54,430 nucleotides of DNA. Origin: Proteiniphilum sp. UBA5384. Lineage in GTDB: Bacteria > Bacteroidota > Bacteroidia > Bacteroidales > Dysgonomonadaceae. Positions 1-8,095 of this stretch are shown in pieces. The position numbers were made by a program, and so were the translations under genes. The notes beneath the pieces are model-generated. The model saw nothing but the letters and a program-made list of their open reading frames with translations. It did not search any database and was not told the DNA's origin. Where the stretch lies: assembly GCF_002410825.1 (NCBI RefSeq), contig NZ_DHOS01000038.1:1-54430 (forward strand), written 5' to 3'. The first letter of the stretch is position 1. The number at the start of each line of letters is the position of its first letter.

Positions 1-209
1 GTACGCTGAGTCTTTTCACTTCTTCAATAGTCTTTGATCAGCTATAAAGATACTGAAAATCAGTGGCTTGACCTACTTTTTTATGTTAAGCTTTGTCCAT
101 ATATATCTGTATATTAATCAGTTATTAAATATTTACCGAAGTATTGAAAGATAAAAGTATAGGGTAATGAAAAAATGCATCAATATATCTATATGAGCCA
201 GCTAAAAAC

Positions 210-243
210 AAAAAGTCCCAAGTCGGAAAACTTGAGACTTTTT
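210..243 (-). terminator. Rho-independent terminator of the RibD/DHFR-like gene
   Basis: Arms 210-223 and 230-243 pair (AAAAAGTC then CAAGT, with one internal mismatch) around a 6-base loop. Read on the minus strand the hairpin ends in a T-run, 20 bases past the stop of the reductase gene. The 209 bases before it show no gene that I can support. Confidence 0.7.
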
Positions 244-263
244 GAGGGTATGCGAAAAAAACT

Positions 264-791
264 TTATTTTTTCTTATAATGAACTTGTGTTACTCCGTTG
301 GTGTATTTTTGAAAAGCAGTTGCTTCCCATTTAGATTCTTTTGATATTTCAGAAAATAAAGAAATACCATTTCCCAACAGAAAGGGGATGGTAATAATAA
401 TCATTTCGTCAATCAGGTCGTGATTAAGTAGCATAGATATTATTTCTCCACCACCGACTAACCAAATATCTTTCCCTTCTGCTTCCCTAAGCTGGGATAC
501 TGTTTCGACTATGTTTTGAGAAATAAAGTGGATATTATCTTTTTGTATAGAAGGATTGCGAGAGATAACGTATGTAGTTTTATCCTTATATGGCCAAACT
601 ACATCCATACAAAGAATATCCCGGAAAGTACGCCCACCTATAATAACCGTATCAACCGAATTGAAGAAAGATTGATATTCATAGTCCGTTTTCTCCGGAT
701 TAGGATATTCTGTCAGCCAGTCCAAATCGCCATCATTCCGGGCGATGTATCCATCAATGGATGTTGCTATATATAATTTGATTTTTTTCAT
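264..791 (-). CDS. Dihydrofolate reductase / RibD C-terminal family reductase
   Basis: 175 aa from the ATG at 791. Longer in-frame starts add 15 residues that do not look like the family. The protein opens with the family's typical strand (MKKIKLYIATSIDGYIA) and then a GDLDWL segment. A VIIGGRTF stretch and a central WLVGGGEI stretch fit the NADPH-binding part of the RibD_C/DHFR fold. Members of this family reduce pteridine or ribosylamino-pyrimidine substrates; the substrate here cannot be told from sequence. Genes of this family are common small cargo on Bacteroidota conjugative elements beside rteC, which matches the neighbour at 1065. It is not a canonical folate-pathway FolA. Confidence 0.8.
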   Translation of the reverse strand: MKKIKLYIATSIDGYIARNDGDLDWLTEYPNPEKTDYEYQSFFNSVDTVIIGGRTFRDILCMDVVWPYKDKTTYVISRNPSIQKDNIHFISQNIVETVSQLREAEGKDIWLVGGGEIISMLLNHDLIDEMIIITIPFLLGNGISLFSEISKESKWEATAFQKYTNGVTQVHYKKK

Positions 792-840
792 GATGTACAA
801 ATGTTCTTCTAAATACGAAAAAAGCGTGGAACTCACACTG

Positions 841-968
841 CTTCAACGTAGAGGTACTGGCATACCTTGTAGACGAAACAGGTAAGCCCACGCCATACTT
901 TCGTATAGCATGAACATTACACCTGTTGTCTCGTCTACTCTTGAAAAGTGCCAGTTTTCTACGTTGAG
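841..968. repeat. Long imperfect inverted repeat
   Basis: The arms, about 841-884 and 919-968, share CAACGTAGA, ACTGGCA, GTAGACGA and AACAGGT blocks in opposite orientation, with small insertions. The 34-base centre holds a small ATAC-TTTC-GTAT hairpin. A further short palindrome (ACGTTCA-G-TGAACGT) follows at about 968-982. The repeat lies between two minus-strand genes of the mobile cargo block. It could be a MITE-like element, a recombinase site or a processed RNA structure; nothing here decides which. Confidence 0.6.
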
Positions 969-1064
969 ACGTTCAGTGAACGTTATGATATATATCTATG
1001 AAGTATCTTGGATACTCCTATTTTTCTTTATTTTACGCATACAAAGTTACGATTTTATTTTGAG

Positions 1065-1910
1065 TCATTTACTATCTGCATCGTCCATTCTTCTATTTAG
1101 TGCATCTGTCAAGCGTTTAAGATACAGCGTTCTATCTCCTTTTCGGCTTCTTATCTCCAAATAAATCCGATATAAGTCACTCAAATCGACATTGAATATT
1201 TTTCCGAAAATGGCAGCTAATACTTTGAGGTCAATATCTCCGGCATTAATACTTTCAGCCGAATGGAGTGCATAAATTAGTTCAACTAAAGCAGCTTTCT
1301 TATCCGTCCAACGCTCATTAGATTGAATATTTGGGATGTATTCTCCATGCTCTTCCTTATGTTTCAATTCTGCTAATTTGCAAGTCAGATAGGCTGCAAG
1401 CATATCATTAGCCAGTAATTTAGCAATCTTAAAATCAAAGTGGGTTGAGAATTTGGGGTCACGCTCGAAGTAAAAGCTTTCTAAGTTTAATTCTATCTCG
1501 TTACGTTCCCGAAGAAAATAATATTTGTCCAAAATGGTTTTACCTGAACGGTAATACTGTATAAACTCCGCATTTTTATTACAGAAAGAGTGAATCTGTT
1601 CAAGCTCTTTATTCAGATAGGCTTTTAATGTCAGGTAATTAGCGATAGGGCGGTTTAGTTCAAGTTGATATATTTTATGGTAGTAAATCAATTTACTGAA
1701 TAATTGTGGCTTTGTTTCTTTGAAAAAGTGAATTTCTTCTTCGGGTGTAGGGAACTCATATTGAGATACAACTTCTTTGAGTTGCTTAAATCCGGTTTCC
1801 AAAACCGAGATAATAGAAGGTACATCCTTAATAACATCAATAAGTTCTAACTCCCTTTCCTGAATAAAGGCAGTTAGTTCTTCTGATATTTGTTTTATCC
1901 GATTTTGCAT
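1065..1910 (-). CDS. rteC: RteC family excision regulator
   Basis: 281 aa, mostly helical and without a signal peptide. The C-terminal third carries the RteC signature: W-T-D-KKAALVELIYALHS, then INAGDIDLK, FNVDLSDLYR, and a closing RKGDRTLYLKRL...LNRRMDD. In CTnDOT-type elements RteC is a DNA-binding protein that activates the excision genes after tetracycline induction (family knowledge). Its presence marks the surrounding block as conjugative-transposon DNA. No tetQ, rteA, rteB, exc or tra genes are visible, so the element is incomplete within the window or continues to the left. Confidence 0.88.
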   Translation of the reverse strand: MQNRIKQISEELTAFIQERELELIDVIKDVPSIISVLETGFKQLKEVVSQYEFPTPEEEIHFFKETKPQLFSKLIYYHKIYQLELNRPIANYLTLKAYLNKELEQIHSFCNKNAEFIQYYRSGKTILDKYYFLRERNEIELNLESFYFERDPKFSTHFDFKIAKLLANDMLAAYLTCKLAELKHKEEHGEYIPNIQSNERWTDKKAALVELIYALHSAESINAGDIDLKVLAAIFGKIFNVDLSDLYRIYLEIRSRKGDRTLYLKRLTDALNRRMDDADSK

Positions 1911-1942
1911 TACTGATAGTATTTAAAGAGGATTTCTATTGC

Positions 1943-2590
1943 TTATGATTTTTGTTTTCTTGAAAACTCTCTTACTCCCCAAGAAATATACCCCATACAC
2001 ATTAAAACACTACCAATAGTGCTTATTAATTCTATTTCGGGATTGTTCAGTAATGCAAGTCCTATAATAATAAGAAAACCTTCCCATTTGAATACGACTT
2101 TTTCTTTCAAAAGTCCAATAGTTTGGATTATTGCACCTAATGGCAGAAGAGGAAGGAAATAGACTATCCAAAGAAGACCTGCTTTCTTAACGATAACGTC
2201 CAAATAAGGAATAAGTCCCTGAAATTGCGGTTCAGGAATAGTGTCGAATGCCGACATAACCAAACATAATGCTCCTTTGTCTACTGCTAAAATGAAAGCT
2301 CCGAATATCCCAATAATCCCACCCCAATAAGCATATCTCTTTCCTTTGCCTTGTAGCATATTCATTGTTCCAACCATTACAACAATGATTAAGGGTACAG
2401 CCATCATTACGATAAAATGCCCGATATGATAAAGGTTATTATTATGAAACCTGTCCACAAGGTCTTGAGCCGTATGTAACATTTTCATCTCTATCAGGTC
2501 GGGGTGCATAACAAATCCCGCCAGCAGCATAAGAGGAAATAAGATAATTGATAAAGCAAATCCTTTGTTTTTAATTGTTTCGATTTTCAT
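1943..2590 (-). CDS. Multi-pass inner-membrane protein of unknown function
   Basis: 215 aa from the ATG at 2590; the upstream alternative is a TTG that would overlap the previous gene. About six or seven hydrophobic segments cross the membrane, starting with a long one at residues 9-27, and several are rich in Ile, Leu and Gly. I do not recognise a named family. It follows the DUF2141 gene by 16 bases and precedes rteC by 32, so the genes probably share a transcript. Transport or lipid-related roles are possible but unsupported. Confidence 0.7.
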   Translation of the reverse strand: MKIETIKNKGFALSIILFPLMLLAGFVMHPDLIEMKMLHTAQDLVDRFHNNNLYHIGHFIVMMAVPLIIVVMVGTMNMLQGKGKRYAYWGGIIGIFGAFILAVDKGALCLVMSAFDTIPEPQFQGLIPYLDVIVKKAGLLWIVYFLPLLPLGAIIQTIGLLKEKVVFKWEGFLIIIGLALLNNPEIELISTIGSVLMCMGYISWGVREFSRKQKS

Positions 2591-2606
2591 ACTGTTTATA
2601 TTTTTA

Positions 2607-3050
2607 TTATTCAACTTTAATCGTTTTCAGTTCTGTGTCAGAATCCACAATAAAAGAATAGTCGCTAAAAGAAAGAATGCCGGATTTTCGTTTGTTTTTC
2701 CAACTCATTCCCCAAGGCTCTCTTGCGGAGAATAGTTTGAAATCAAGTTTTCCGTTTCCATTCATATCCAAAAAGCACCTGATTCCGTATTTTCCTTTCG
2801 GGATGTCCCTAAAATAAAATTCAATCAATTTCTGATTGTTGCAACTATCTATTTCTATTGTAAGTTCCTGTATTCCTGTCATGGGCTTTTTACTTCCCAG
2901 CTCATCGACAAGGAAGATATATAGTGTTCCTGCTTCTGATATTTCGCAGTTACCTTTTATCGTAAAAGTATCCTGACTATAACCTTTAACAGCTTTCCCC
3001 GTTAGCAGAATAATTAAGAGAATAACGAACATATACTTTTTACTTTTCAT
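2607..3050 (-). CDS. DUF2141 domain secreted protein
   Basis: 147 aa with an N-terminal signal peptide (hydrophobic core VILLIILLTG, cleavage near GYSQ-D). The mature part matches the DUF2141 pattern: an IKGNCE...GTLYIFL opening, a central KGKYGIRCFLDMNGNGKLD block and a PWGMS motif before the last strand. DUF2141 proteins are small envelope proteins of unknown role. It lies two bases after the membrane protein at 3053-3511 and is clearly co-transcribed with it. Confidence 0.8.
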   Translation of the reverse strand: MKSKKYMFVILLIILLTGKAVKGYSQDTFTIKGNCEISEAGTLYIFLVDELGSKKPMTGIQELTIEIDSCNNQKLIEFYFRDIPKGKYGIRCFLDMNGNGKLDFKLFSAREPWGMSWKNKRKSGILSFSDYSFIVDSDTELKTIKVE

Positions 3051-3052
3051 TG

Positions 3053-3511
3053 TTATTTAATTATGTGATACCTTTTTAGTGCATGAAATATGATAAAAAG
3101 CACTGCAATAATGCCGATTATAGAATGTATTAATTCTAATAAGACGGAATTTCGCAGGAATGCCAAGACTATTGTAGTTATTAGAGTAATGAAGAAGCTA
3201 ACCGAAAGTATTACAGTAACTTTACTTTTACGCTTTATCGAAAAGAATTTCTTATACCATTTTCGGTGCTTATAAACATGGGGAATAGTAAAGATAAGCG
3301 ACACTAAAGCCGATATTCTATGTATGAAAGCCCACCACCAGATATTCAAGTTTAATACTACCTTGCCGGATGTTATTTGCATATAAAGTAAAATAAAACC
3401 GCTAATGGCAACTAATATTAATGCTCCCAATAAAATGTCCGTGCCGATTTTTCTCGTCCGGTTTCGGGGCAATATTTTTTGTTTTTTCTGAATTTCTTCC
3501 TTTGCTATCAT
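3053..3511 (-). CDS. Small four-helix membrane protein (DUF4405/cytochrome b-like)
   Basis: 152 aa with four predicted membrane helices. Histidines lie in or near helices (FIHRISALVS, IPHVYKHRKWYKKF, LELIHSIIG, FIIFHALKRYH), which fits small haem-binding DUF4405-type membrane proteins. It is first in the four-gene minus-strand run 3511 to 1065. The haem role is inferred from spaced His residues only. Confidence 0.65.
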   Translation of the reverse strand: MIAKEEIQKKQKILPRNRTRKIGTDILLGALILVAISGFILLYMQITSGKVVLNLNIWWWAFIHRISALVSLIFTIPHVYKHRKWYKKFFSIKRKSKVTVILSVSFFITLITTIVLAFLRNSVLLELIHSIIGIIAVLFIIFHALKRYHIIK

Positions 3512-3599
3512 AATCTACATTGTGAAAAACTATGCAAAAGAAGGCAATTGATAGTGTCCGGTCGTCCCACTCGCACGAATAGGACATATATACAGACAT

Positions 3600-3628
3600 A
3601 AAAAAGTCCCACCTATGAAAGTGGGACT
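3600..3628 (-). terminator. Rho-independent terminator after the AraC-family gene
   Basis: AGTCCCAC (3605-3612) and GTGGGACT (3621-3628) form a perfect 8-bp stem with an 8-base loop. On the minus strand the stem is followed by a run of T residues (3600-3604). It lies 25 bases past the stop of the regulator at 3653. Confidence 0.8.
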
Positions 3629-3652
3629 ATGATGTTTTTGATTAATAACAAA

Positions 3653-4744
3653 TTACTGACTTCGGTACTCACTTGGCGTAAGTCCAGTTTTTTGCTTAAA
3701 AATTCTATTGAAGGTGGACTTCGAGTTAAACCCGCAATCGTAAGCGATAGCTAATACCGTCAGCTTCTTGAATTGTGGGTCGATTAATCGCCTTTGAGCT
3801 TCTTCCGTCCGATAGGTATTTATGAAATCGTAGAAATTTTGATTGAAAACCGTATTTAACACTTGGGTGATATAATGGGGATAGGTTTCCAAAGCAGCAG
3901 CAAGGTCTTTCAAGTTTAGGTCAATATTGGTATATGGCTTCTCTGTTTCCATATAATTTTTGAGTTGTTCAGATAGAGAAATTGCATCCTCCTGTTTCAA
4001 TCCGTAATTCTCATAAGATTTATCTTTGCTGATAGAAGTTGGTTCTTCTGTTTGGGGTTGGTTATATGGAATTACAACCTGATTGAAAATTGTGCTGTGC
4101 TTAATACCTCTGAATCCTAAAATATTCACGAACAATAGTACGATAATGGCAAATAGACTATACAAGGAGAATTGGAATGAAGAAAACTCATGGAGTATAA
4201 CTAATATTAATGCTCCACTTAATATGAGTATCAACCCAAAAGCGAGAAACCTCATCCAGTTAAAACTTAACTTATCTATGTTGGAAAAGTTTGTTTCTAA
4301 AAATGCTTTATATCGGTGAAATAGCCTAACTGCAAGTATAATAAAGAAAGCATTGAAACAAAAAGCAAATATACGGGTTATAACTGCCGTTGTTTGCGGA
4401 TATGAATTATAAAAGAAGAATCCAGTAATGGCTACTCCCCAATACACGGCTATTGTGACATATTCTTTCTTAAAGTCCTTATGTGAATGGTTAATGAGTG
4501 ATTTTGTACACAGATACAAAAAGAAACCGTGTAATCCGACTAAAATATAACCCAGATAAAGAAAATCTCCTGAATAGGATAAGTTTACATTTTGGGATAT
4601 TGTTATACACAGAATATTCGCAGTCAGAAAAAACAACCATGTAGCAAGATGCTTATCTAACATACTCTTATTCTTCTTTGTAATGACTAACACACCGAAA
4701 AATAAAGCTTGAAATGCTGCTATTAATGAGATTATTTGAAACAT
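3653..4744 (-). CDS. Membrane-anchored AraC-family transcriptional regulator
   Basis: 363 aa. Residues 1 to about 215 form six or seven membrane helices. A linker of about 35 residues follows, and the last 90 residues are an AraC-type double HTH (LAAALETYPHYITQVLN first helix pair; LTVLAIAYDCGFNSKSTFNRIFK second; closing TGLTPSEYR). Such proteins are thought to sense something at the membrane and regulate nearby genes. It sits 10 bases after the Fic gene and may share its transcript. The target is unknown. Confidence 0.85.
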   Translation of the reverse strand: MFQIISLIAAFQALFFGVLVITKKNKSMLDKHLATWLFFLTANILCITISQNVNLSYSGDFLYLGYILVGLHGFFLYLCTKSLINHSHKDFKKEYVTIAVYWGVAITGFFFYNSYPQTTAVITRIFAFCFNAFFIILAVRLFHRYKAFLETNFSNIDKLSFNWMRFLAFGLILILSGALILVILHEFSSFQFSLYSLFAIIVLLFVNILGFRGIKHSTIFNQVVIPYNQPQTEEPTSISKDKSYENYGLKQEDAISLSEQLKNYMETEKPYTNIDLNLKDLAAALETYPHYITQVLNTVFNQNFYDFINTYRTEEAQRRLIDPQFKKLTVLAIAYDCGFNSKSTFNRIFKQKTGLTPSEYRSQ

Positions 4745-4754
4745 TGACTAACTA

Positions 4755-5843
4755 TTATATTTGTAATTCATAATTGGTACTACGACCGCCTTCCGCTTCC
4801 TTGCGTAATATTCCTTTGTTTATCAGGTCTTGAATATCACGTATAGCGGTATCTTGCGAACATTTGGCTATCTTAGCCCATTTGGAAGAAGTCAGCTTGC
4901 CTTCAAAGCCATCTAACAGCTTGTTTAGCATTAAACGCTGGCGGTCATTTAAGGGTGTTTGACTATGCTGTTCCCAAAACTTAGCTTTTGCCAAAACGGA
5001 TTCCAATACTTCACGACTATTTGTAAGCGCATTTCCGAGACAAGATAAGAACCATTCCATCCATTCGGTTATATCCCCATCACTTCGTTGCGTTCCCTCC
5101 AATACCTCATAATACTTTTTGCGTTCCGTCAGTATTTGGTTGGACATACTGTAAAACCGCTGCGGACTACCATCACTCCGGGCAAGCTGCATATCAGTAA
5201 TTGTACGGGCTATACGTCCATTGCCATCATCAAAAGGATGGATGGTTACAAACCAAAAGTGAGCAATAGCAGCTTTTAATACCGGGTCTGTTTCCGAACC
5301 ATTATTAAACCATTTCAGGAATCGGTTCATTTCGGCTTCAAGTAAATCTGCTTTGGGGGCTTCGTAATGGACTTTCTCTTTTCCCATTGCTCCTGATACT
5401 ACCTGCATACCTCCGCTACGATATTTACCGACTTCTATTTTGTACATCCCACTATATCCGGTAGGGAATAAGGCTGCGTGCCAGCCAAACAGCCTTTCGG
5501 TGGTTAGGGGCTTCATATAGTTTTGCGTTGCATCGAGCATCATTTCGACAACACCATCGACATTACGGGGAGAATCGACAAGTCCGGAAACTTCCAATCC
5601 CAACCTTCGGGCAATAGATGAACGAACTTGGTCTTTATTCAAAACTTCGCCTTCTATTTCATTTGATTTGAGTACATCCAAAGTCAAAGTGGAAAGTACG
5701 GCTTCTTCCTGAAATTTGAAGCCTAAATTCTCCATCTGTCCCAATAAACGCCCTTGTAAATGGCGAACATTTGCGAGTAATGGAAGTAATTTGTCATTAT
5801 TCCACTTGAAATCTGTCCAGTTTTTGCGTTGATGAATAAACAT
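4755..5843 (-). CDS. Fic family AMP-transferase (class II, self-inhibited)
   Basis: 362 aa. The N-terminal region (about 1-90, DUF4172-like) contains an inhibitory helix motif, S60-N-E-I-E64-G, fitting the (S/T)xxxE(G/N) consensus that blocks ATP binding in class II Fic proteins. The active site HPFDDGNGR starts at His202, with every conserved residue present. A winged-helix-like region follows at the C-terminus (SSKWAKIAKCSQDTAIRDIQ). Fic proteins transfer AMP to Ser, Thr or Tyr of target proteins. There is no separate antitoxin gene beside it, consistent with built-in inhibition. Confidence 0.88.
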   Translation of the reverse strand: MFIHQRKNWTDFKWNNDKLLPLLANVRHLQGRLLGQMENLGFKFQEEAVLSTLTLDVLKSNEIEGEVLNKDQVRSSIARRLGLEVSGLVDSPRNVDGVVEMMLDATQNYMKPLTTERLFGWHAALFPTGYSGMYKIEVGKYRSGGMQVVSGAMGKEKVHYEAPKADLLEAEMNRFLKWFNNGSETDPVLKAAIAHFWFVTIHPFDDGNGRIARTITDMQLARSDGSPQRFYSMSNQILTERKKYYEVLEGTQRSDGDITEWMEWFLSCLGNALTNSREVLESVLAKAKFWEQHSQTPLNDRQRLMLNKLLDGFEGKLTSSKWAKIAKCSQDTAIRDIQDLINKGILRKEAEGGRSTNYELQI

Positions 5844-5863
5844 ATTCTTTGCGATTTATGCGA

Positions 5864-5894
5864 CAAATATACTTCTTTTTCTTCGCATAGCAAA
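5864..5894 (-). promoter_or_regulatory. Bacteroidota-type promoter for the Fic gene
   Basis: On the minus strand a TTTG box (5891-5894) is followed after 19 bases by TATATTTG (5864-5871). This matches the TTTG/TAnnTTTG promoter of the Bacteroidota primary sigma factor. Transcription would start about 15 bases before the Fic ATG. Confidence 0.65.
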
Positions 5895-5950
5895 TTTCTT
5901 CTCAAAACTTGCGTAGATTAAGTAGATAATCTTCGCATTGCTCATGGATA

Positions 5951-5996
5951 AGTGCAAGGTGCAAGTATCTATATAGATAAGCTTGCACCTTGCACT
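5951..5996. repeat. Iterated palindrome with doubled 7-mer half-sites
   Basis: GTGCAAG occurs twice in tandem (5952-5965) and its complement CTTGCAC twice in tandem (5982-5995). They flank a 14-base perfect palindrome (TATCTATATAGATA, 5966-5979) plus AG. The outer repeat extends to 15 bp with A5951/T5996. It lies about 60 bases upstream of the Fic promoter and beside the integration scar. An operator, an element-end recombination site or a bidirectional terminator are all possible. Confidence 0.7.
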
Positions 5997-6179
5997 AAGG
6001 CTAAATCGCTGAATGATAAATATTTTGCAGATACGAAATTTATATGTATCTTTGAACCCGTGATATATGCAGAAAAGCATAGGTCAAAGGTGGTCAAATT
6101 AGGCTATGAAAGTTGTGCCTAATTCATTACCGTTAGAAAGTTTGGAAAGTAAAAACATTGACTTTTAGACACATAAGGA

Positions 6180-6207
6180 GAAGGTTCACCGCCCTCTCTC
6201 TCCGCCA
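6180..6207 (+). other. tRNA-Ser 3'-end fragment, probable integration (att) site
   Basis: The sequence reads as the 3' part of a serine tRNA: T-stem GAAGG / CCCTC (four of five pairs), a seven-base loop starting TTC, acceptor strand TCTCTCC, discriminator G and CCA. Nothing upstream can form the rest of a tRNA. Integrative elements often recombine into tRNA 3' ends and leave such a copy at their far end. The loop sequence (ACCG after TTC) is not normal, so this is a fragment and not a functional gene. Confidence 0.6.
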
Positions 6208-6233
6208 AGCCGAAAGGTAAATCAAAGCAAAAC

Positions 6234-6263
6234 GCCGTAAATCAAACGATTACGGTGCTTTTT
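6234..6263 (+). terminator. Rho-independent terminator behind the tRNA fragment
   Basis: GCCGTAAATC (6234-6243) pairs with GATTACGG (6248-6255) across an AAAC loop, with one bulged base, followed by GC and TTTTTG. This looks like the native terminator of the tRNA gene, retained on the chromosome side of the scar. The rest of 5844-6446 holds only the structures listed here. Confidence 0.65.
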
Positions 6264-6314
6264 GTTTCTGTGGGAATAGCAAAAAAGAGCAGATTTAAGC
6301 AGTTAAAACCTGCA

Positions 6315-6356
6315 AAATCGCTAACATATTCAAGAAGGTTAAAATGTTAGTGATTT
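6315..6356. repeat. 13-bp inverted repeat upstream of the broken integrase
   Basis: AAATCGCTAACAT (6315-6327) and ATGTTAGTGATTT (6344-6356) pair with a single G-T exception, around a 16-base spacer. It lies about 90 bases before the integrase ATG, a position where integrase-binding arms or promoter operators are often found. Confidence 0.45.
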
Positions 6357-6446
6357 GATCCTTATTCGCTGATTTGTAGTATTTTGCGTAGTCTGTTTCT
6401 CGTTCGAAGTTCATACTTTTACAATCAAGATTAAAACGTAAAAAGT

Positions 6447-6803
6447 ATGAAACGAAGAACATTCAAAATCTGTTTTTAGAAATCAAGAGTTGCAAAAGAT
6501 GGTCAAGCCCTTATCCTTTTGCGTGTTACTATCAACGGACAACGCTTTGTTGCATCCGTAAATCTCAAAGTCAATCCCAAGAATTGGAATGCCGTTGCGG
6601 GGAAGTCGATCGCTAACACCCGCATGGACGATGAACTTAATGCTCGACTTGATACCATTCGTCTACGGATTATGCAAATTTATCGTGAAATGGAACTCGA
6701 CCGAGAATCAATTTCGGCACAAAAGGTTGTTTTAAAAGTGTTGCTGTTTCCCGAATATTTAGTAATTCAAGGTGTGTTTTTCATGAGTGAATTTATTACT
6801 TAA
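6447..6803 (+). pseudogene. Tyrosine recombinase/integrase remnant
   Basis: From the ATG at 6447 the frame reads MKRRTFKICF, a TAG stop at 6477-6479, and then KSRVAKDGQALILLRVTING. It continues in the same frame through the arm-binding (SAM-like) N-terminal domain of Bacteroidota integrases (VNPKNWNAVAGKS, DELNARLDTIRLRIMQIYRE). Homology ends near AQKV (about 6735), and an unrelated tail leads to a stop at 6801. The catalytic domain with its R-H-R-Y residues is absent. It is broken twice, by the internal stop and the 3' truncation, and cannot catalyse recombination. Its position beside the tRNA fragment is classic for an integrase. Confidence 0.8.
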
Positions 6804-7524
6804 TGCAAACTTTTATTGTTGGAAATTCCTCTAATTTTTCAGAATATTGTTGAAGTAGCTTTGTTATTGTTTTACTATTGTTATTTAATCCAAAATCGAA
6901 TTCAACACATATTATAGAGCCATTGTTGGTTACTTGTTGTTCGTCAATGTAATAAAAATTAATAGCCTTATTCTCATATTCTTTATTCCACTCTTGATGA
7001 AATTCTTTAAAGAAAATACGTAGACTTTCTATTTCTTTATTGTTTAAATTTCTGAGAAAATTAAATTCGATAGAAATATCGGGAAAAGAATGATAATAGA
7101 ATTCAACATCAAAACCATATCCCGTTTTATCTTTTTTGTCAATCTTACGAGGGCGAGTATAAGATAATACATCATCTAAAGGGAAATCAATATTCCAATC
7201 TATTACAACAGGAATATTTGTTATATCTTGTTTGTGAAGTTCCTCGATATTATCGAAAGATTCAGAATACCAATATATCCAAGCAGGCAATCCCATAGAT
7301 ATTGGAGTTATTATGTCTATCCTTGCATACATTTTGTTTTTGATGACCTGTTTATACAAATCATTCATTCCAATTATTAATTGAAAATTATATTTTTCAA
7401 ATTGTTTGAGTCCTGTTTTAATAGCTGTTTTTTCGAAAAGTTGTCTACTTATCTCTTGTTTAAAGGTTGTATGTAAATCACTTGCATATTCGTCAAAAAA
7501 CATTGCCCAGCCATAATCTTCCAT
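6796..7524 (-). CDS. Unrecognised AT-rich protein
   Basis: 242 aa, with no signal peptide or membrane helix. It is rich in Asn, Ile, Lys, Phe and Tyr and markedly AT-rich compared with the core genes. There is an acidic, aromatic opening (MEDYGWAMFFDEYA) and several WYxS/WxxDxP-like stretches. I recognise no family. Small soluble AT-rich genes of this type between IS fragments are often immunity or defence proteins, but that is a guess. It has its own upstream -7 box (7548-7555). Its 3' end overlaps the tail of the integrase remnant by 8 bases. Confidence 0.65.
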   Translation of the reverse strand: MEDYGWAMFFDEYASDLHTTFKQEISRQLFEKTAIKTGLKQFEKYNFQLIIGMNDLYKQVIKNKMYARIDIITPISMGLPAWIYWYSESFDNIEELHKQDITNIPVVIDWNIDFPLDDVLSYTRPRKIDKKDKTGYGFDVEFYYHSFPDISIEFNFLRNLNNKEIESLRIFFKEFHQEWNKEYENKAINFYYIDEQQVTNNGSIICVEFDFGLNNNSKTITKLLQQYSEKLEEFPTIKVCIK

Positions 7525-7540
7525 CGCTATCTAAATAAAA

Positions 7541-8095
7541 TTATGCACAAATATATAAAATATACTGCGATAATGATAGTTTATCAAATTTACATTTCGT
7601 ATAATGGTTCTTGTATATCTCGGAATAAGCATCCATTATAAGTGAAAGATAACAGAATTGGCAGTCATTGTCATCTATCCAAATCGGAACATAGGTGATG
7701 TCGCCTACCCACAACTGATTTGGAGCAGTGGGAATAAACCTCTTGATAAGATTCGGATATAATGGTAATCCATGGCGAGAGTTTGTAGTGCGAGGTTTTC
7801 TTGTCTTAAGGCGTACTTTAAGTCCATACTTATCAACAACCGTCTCGAAGCGGTCAAGCCCTAAAGGCGCATTCCCTTTGAATTCTTTGGAATACATATA
7901 CCACAGTTTCATACCACCGATGCCCGAATCTACTTTTCTTATCGAGTGGATAAACTCAACAGCAAATGCTTCTTGGGAGAGTCTTGTAAGTCTGGACTGT
8001 TCTACATCCTTGAAATATGCCTGCTCGGTAACGCCAAACCTGCATACACAGTGCAGCGATAGGATATCGCCGCACTGTGTATGCAGGTTTGTCAC
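7541..8095 (-). pseudogene. IS3-family transposase OrfB, truncated
   Basis: The frame starts with a GTG that overlaps the orfA stop (GTGA). It runs through the HTH_21 segment (GVTEQAYFKD, GIGGMKLWYMY) into the start of the rve integrase domain (APNQLWVGDITYVP, first catalytic Asp; LIMDAYSE, second Asp region). Recognisable sequence ends near 7622, at the point where family members read YSKEIVG. The remaining 27 codons are unrelated. The C-terminal Glu of the DDE triad and the far IS end are gone, so the element is immobile. Confidence 0.85.
7548..7555 (-). promoter_or_regulatory. -7 box for the unrecognised gene at 6796
   Basis: The minus strand reads TATATTTG (TAnnTTTG consensus) 24 bases before the ATG at 7524. 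No well-placed -33 box is seen. Confidence 0.4.

Noticed and set aside
3402..3599. 65-aa minus-strand frame overlapping the DUF4405-like gene
   Set aside because: It overlaps a convincing gene in another frame and has no domain features.
5844..6446. tmRNA or a complete tRNA gene around the CCA-ending sequence
   Set aside because: Only the T-arm and acceptor 3' strand can be formed; no 5' acceptor, D-arm, anticodon arm or tmRNA reading frame is present.
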